A stretch of 64,000 bases of DNA, taken from the NCBI RefSeq assembly GCF_947090775.1, contig NZ_OX352321.1, forward strand, positions 3,410,001-3,474,000. Reading direction: 5' to 3'. Shown here piece by piece: positions 61,233 through 64,000 of this stretch. The notes beneath the pieces are model-generated. The model was not told where the DNA came from and searched no databases. It was given only the letters and a program-made list of their open reading frames with translations. Source of the stretch: Pseudarthrobacter sp. MM222. Its GTDB lineage: Bacteria > Actinomycetota > Actinomycetes > Actinomycetales > Micrococcaceae. The translations under genes were made by a program, and so were the position numbers. Every line of letters starts with the position of its first letter. Positions within the stretch are counted from its first letter, which is position 1.

Positions 61233-62660
61233 TCACATGTCCGCGAGCGCCGATCCCGGGTTCTCGATTGCGTCGGCGACGTAGCGGAGGAAGCCGCCGG
61301 CCGTGCCGCCGTCGCAGACACGGTGGTCGAAGGTGAGGGTCAGCTCGGTGACCTTGCGGACCGCGAGTTCGCCGTTGACCACCCAGGGCTTGTCGATGAT
61401 CCGCCCGACGCCGAGGATTCCCACCTCGGGGTGGTTTATGATCGCGGCCGAACCGTCCACCCCGAATACGCCGTAGTTGTTGAGCGTGAAGGTGCCCCTG
61501 CCAAGTTCCGCGGGGGTTGCCTTGCCCTCCCGGACGACGGCGGTGAGCCGGCGGATCTCGGCGTCCAGTTCGCGGGCGCTGAGTTTGTCCGCGTTGCGTA
61601 CCGACGGCACCATCAGGCCGCGGTCGGTCTGGGCTGCAAAGCCCAGGTTGACGCCGTCGAAGGCCACGATCTCCTGGCTTGCCCCGCCCGTGGTGTCCTC
61701 CGTGGTGACGATCCGGGTGTTGAGTTCCGGGAACTTCTTGAGCCCCGCGGTGACGAAGCGGGCGATGAAGGCGAGCAGTCCTGGCGTGTGGTGCGGATCC
61801 GCCTTCTTCAGGGCGGCGCGCATCTCGATGAGCGCCGTAGCGTCCACATCCACCCAGACGGTAGCCTCCGGGATCTCGGAGCGGCTGCGGGACATGTTCG
61901 CGGCAACGGCCTTCCGCACTCCCCGGACTGCCGTGCGTCCGGTGATGCCCAGACCGGTGCGGGAATCGGTGTCGGTCTGTGCCGCAGGCTCCGCGGCCGG
62001 CCGCTCCACCGCCGGGCGCCCAAGCACCACCGGCGGTTTGATCACGGCCTCGACGTCACGCCGCATTATGAGCCCGCTGGCCCCCGACCCCTGGAGCTCG
62101 CCCAAATCAACCCCATGCTCACGCGCCATCCGCCGGACCAGCGGAGAAATAACAGCCCCCAACTTGCCAGGCACCCGGGTCCGCAACAGCATCAAATCAT
62201 CGGCAGCCTTCTCGGCGGCGGACACCTCAGGAACCCGTTCGGCAACGGATCGCTTAGGAGCCCGGGTCCGCCGGGCAACCCCATGCCCGCCAGGCGTCCC
62301 ATACCCGATCAAAACGTTCCCGGACCCGGCCTTCTCCTCCTCACGGTAAGTTTCGGCAGCAACAGCGGCAGGTGCAGAACCCGAAGCGGCGTCATCCGCG
62401 GCGGCCCCACCGGCACCCACAGGCGTCACCGAGATGAGCGGCTTGCCGACGTCGAGCGTCTGGCCGGGCTCGCCGTGCAGCACGGCGACGGTGCCGGCGT
62501 ACGGGGAGGGCACCTCCACCATGGACTTCGCGGTCTCCACCTCGGCGATCGGCTGGTCCACGCGGATCTCGTCGCCCACGGCCACAAGCCAGTTGACGAG
62601 CTCCGCTTCGGTGAGTCCTTCGCCGAGGTCCGGGAGGAGGAATACTTTCGTTTCGCTCAT
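61233..62660 (-). CDS. bkdC: Branched-chain 2-oxoacid dehydrogenase E2 subunit (dihydrolipoyl acyltransferase)
   Basis: A 475-residue acyltransferase. One lipoyl domain has the lysine in ETAKSMVEV (Lys45). The peripheral-subunit-binding domain is at about 154-190 (ISPLVRRMAREHGVDLGELQ). The catalytic site is FDHRVCDGG near residue 446. Order E1-alpha, E1-beta, E2 and the start 2 bp after E1-beta indicate the branched-chain complex, which makes acyl-CoA primers for iso/anteiso fatty acids. Codons in the linker and subunit-binding part (about 62100-62390) are richer in T-ending codons than the rest. Pyruvate as substrate is less likely but not excluded. Confidence 0.92.
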   Translation of the reverse strand: MSETKVFLLPDLGEGLTEAELVNWLVAVGDEIRVDQPIAEVETAKSMVEVPSPYAGTVAVLHGEPGQTLDVGKPLISVTPVGAGGAAADDAASGSAPAAVAAETYREEEKAGSGNVLIGYGTPGGHGVARRTRAPKRSVAERVPEVSAAEKAADDLMLLRTRVPGKLGAVISPLVRRMAREHGVDLGELQGSGASGLIMRRDVEAVIKPPVVLGRPAVERPAAEPAAQTDTDSRTGLGITGRTAVRGVRKAVAANMSRSRSEIPEATVWVDVDATALIEMRAALKKADPHHTPGLLAFIARFVTAGLKKFPELNTRIVTTEDTTGGASQEIVAFDGVNLGFAAQTDRGLMVPSVRNADKLSARELDAEIRRLTAVVREGKATPAELGRGTFTLNNYGVFGVDGSAAIINHPEVGILGVGRIIDKPWVVNGELAVRKVTELTLTFDHRVCDGGTAGGFLRYVADAIENPGSALADM

Positions 62661-62662
62661 GG

Positions 62663-63787
62663 TCAGTCTTCCCACTGGAGGTCGTCAACGGCGTCGAGGA
62701 TGCGGTCCACGCCGGGCAGGTAGTAGTGCTCGAGTTTCGGCGCCGGGTACGGCACATCGAAGCCGGTGACGCGGCGGATCGGCGCGGCGAGGTGGTGGAA
62801 ACAGCGTTCCTGGACCCGGGCGACGATCTCGGAGGCCACGGACGCGAAGCCGTGCGCCTCGGCGATGACGACGGCGCGGCCGGTCTTTCGAACCGAGGCG
62901 CAGACCGTTTCGTCGTCGAACGGCACGATCGACCGCACGTCGATCACTTCCAGCGACCGCCCTTCCTCAGCGGCCGCGGCGGCGGCGGCGAGCGCCGTCG
63001 GCACGGAGGGCCCGTAGGCGATCAGCGTGGCGTCTGTGCCGGGGCGGGCGACGGCGGCGCGGCCCTCGGAGGAGGTCCCGCGCTCGGTGTTCGCGGCGTG
63101 CTCGGCCCGCAGCGCGTCCAGGTCCACCTGGTCCTTGGACCAGTAAAGCTTCTTGGGCTCCATGAACATCACCGGATCGTCCGAGTCGATGGCTTCCCGG
63201 AGCATCCGGTAGCCGTCCGCCACGGTGGCCGGGGTGAAGACCTTCAGGCCGGCGGTGTGGGCGTAGTAGGCCTCGGAGGAATCGCAGTGGTGCTCCACTC
63301 CCCCGATTCCGCCCGCGTACGGCACCCGGATGACCATGGGCAGCTTGACGGCCCCCTTGGTGCGGTTGTGCATCTTGGCGACGTGGCTGACGATCTGTTC
63401 GAAGGCCGGGTAGGCGAACGCGTCGAACTGCATCTCGATGACCGGGCGCATGCCGTTCATGGCCATGCCGACCGCCATGCCCACGATTCCGGATTCCGCC
63501 AGCGGGGTGTCAAAGCAGCGGCTGGTCCCAAAGGTCTTGGTGAGTCCGTCGGTGATCCGGAAGACGCCGCCGAGCATGCCGACGTCCTCGCCGAAGACCA
63601 GGACCGAGGGGTCCGCGTGCATGGCGTCGGCCATGGCCGTGTTAAGCGCCTTGGCGAGCGTGATGGACTGCGGGCCGGTCTGGTCTGCATCTTGCGCTGC
63701 CGCGCCTGCCGCCTTGGCCGCCGCGCGTGCTGTCGCGGAACTGACGTTGCCGTTTGCCTCGGAGGAGGTGGCGATCGAGGTGCTCAT
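62663..63787 (-). CDS. bkdB: Branched-chain 2-oxoacid dehydrogenase E1 beta subunit
   Basis: A 374-residue transketolase-like subunit. An Ala-rich N-terminal extension of about 40 residues precedes the fold, which begins ITLAKALNTAMADAM. ADPSVLVFGEDVGMLGGVFR and the region PLAESGIVGMAVGMAMNGM are typical of E1-beta proteins. Its ATG overlaps the stop of the E1-alpha gene as ATGA, so the two subunits are made in equal amounts. It works with the E2 encoded downstream. Confidence 0.94.
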   Translation of the reverse strand: MSTSIATSSEANGNVSSATARAAAKAAGAAAQDADQTGPQSITLAKALNTAMADAMHADPSVLVFGEDVGMLGGVFRITDGLTKTFGTSRCFDTPLAESGIVGMAVGMAMNGMRPVIEMQFDAFAYPAFEQIVSHVAKMHNRTKGAVKLPMVIRVPYAGGIGGVEHHCDSSEAYYAHTAGLKVFTPATVADGYRMLREAIDSDDPVMFMEPKKLYWSKDQVDLDALRAEHAANTERGTSSEGRAAVARPGTDATLIAYGPSVPTALAAAAAAAEEGRSLEVIDVRSIVPFDDETVCASVRKTGRAVVIAEAHGFASVASEIVARVQERCFHHLAAPIRRVTGFDVPYPAPKLEHYYLPGVDRILDAVDDLQWED

Positions 63788-64000
63788 TTTGCTGCCTCTT
63801 CCCGGGAGAGCTCGTCGGCGAGCAGGGCGGACTGTTCCTTCAGTTGCGGCGTGGGCGTGGCGAAGACGTATTTGAAGAGGTCCTGGGGTTCCACCGGGAC
63901 CTCCTCGCTCAGGCCCTCGCGCAGCTGCGCGGCAACCGTTTCGGCGGTCCCGGCGATCCGGGCGGCGCGTTCGTCATCGAGCAGTCCGCGGTCCGTCAGG
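63784..64000 (-). CDS. bkdA: 2-Oxoacid dehydrogenase E1 alpha subunit (C-terminal 72 residues)
   Basis: The last 72 codons of a gene that continues beyond the right edge. The translation ends ADELSREEAAK and contains LTDRGLLDDERAARIAGTAE and VEPQDLFKYVFATPTPQL, typical of the C-terminus of E1-alpha subunits. It precedes E1-beta with a 4-bp overlap. The catalytic thiamine site lies outside the window. Confidence 0.85.
   Translation of the reverse strand, partial: LTDRGLLDDERAARIAGTAETVAAQLREGLSEEVPVEPQDLFKYVFATPTPQLKEQSALLADELSREEAAK

Overview
The window is a stretch of high-GC actinobacterial chromosome, most like Arthrobacter or a close relative in the Micrococcaceae. The evidence is the set of protein types (FprA, MenJ, DUF4383, DUF1206, GAF-ANTAR, GNTR/PucR regulators, menaquinone biosynthesis, APS-reductase sulfur assimilation), heavy G/C third-position use, frequent GTG starts and GTGA/ATGA stop-start overlaps. 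I see no rRNA, tRNA, CRISPR array, integrase or transposase. About 57 protein genes are supported, two of them cut by the window edges.

Layout. 1-3.5 kb: an aldehyde dehydrogenase locus (DUF779 protein, AcoD/ExaC-type dehydrogenase, GAF-type regulator). 3.6-8.1 kb: ferredoxin-NADP reductase, RarD, universal stress protein, AMIN-like lipoprotein. 8.2-12.6 kb: GABA aminotransferase, aminobutyraldehyde dehydrogenase and a divergent PucR regulator (putrescine/GABA use). 12.7-17.7 kb: CynX-type MFS pump with a FadR-type regulator, small membrane proteins and topoisomerase IB. 17.8-20.6 kb: second FprA and a bifunctional siroheme synthase. 20.7-24.2 kb: sugar ABC transporter without its own ATPase. 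25.7-28.7 kb: sulfonate ABC transporter. 28.9-30.1 kb: RtcB. 30.2-36.1 kb: sir-cysH-cysD-cysN operon with cbiX beside it. 36.2-37.9 kb: TRIC channel, SUKH-like protein and a decayed DUF559 locus. 38.1-42.9 kb: polyprenyl synthase, menJ, menG and divergent menF. 43.0-45.6 kb: polar amino-acid ABC transporter. 45.7-46.6 kb: AbiEi/DUF559-type gene between repeated hairpins. 46.9-55.1 kb: argS-menD, PhoX, menC and GH32. 55.1-61.2 kb: PAP2, MFS, GAF-ANTAR, ParA-like ATPase, MBL hydrolase, TMEM175. 61.2-64 kb: branched-chain 2-oxoacid dehydrogenase operon.

Two themes tie the window together. First, sulfur: sulfonate uptake, siroheme synthesis and sulfite reductase/APS reductase/ATP sulfurylase lie in three separate transcription units. 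Each has the same promoter design: four half-sites (GAAAC/GTCAC type) repeated every 10 bp, ending exactly 31 bp before a -10-like hexamer. At sir and cobA the start ATG falls where transcription should begin, so both mRNAs look leaderless. I did not recognise this as a described operator; it is the strongest candidate for something new here. Second, menaquinone: menF, menD, menC, menG, menJ and the prenyl-chain synthase are spread over 15 kb.

Other unusual structures are an in-frame minisatellite forming the N-terminus of CysH, a 32-bp repeated hairpin flanking the AbiEi/DUF559-type gene, and a second motif (GTAAG-N4-CTTRY overlapping a -10) shared by three unrelated promoters.
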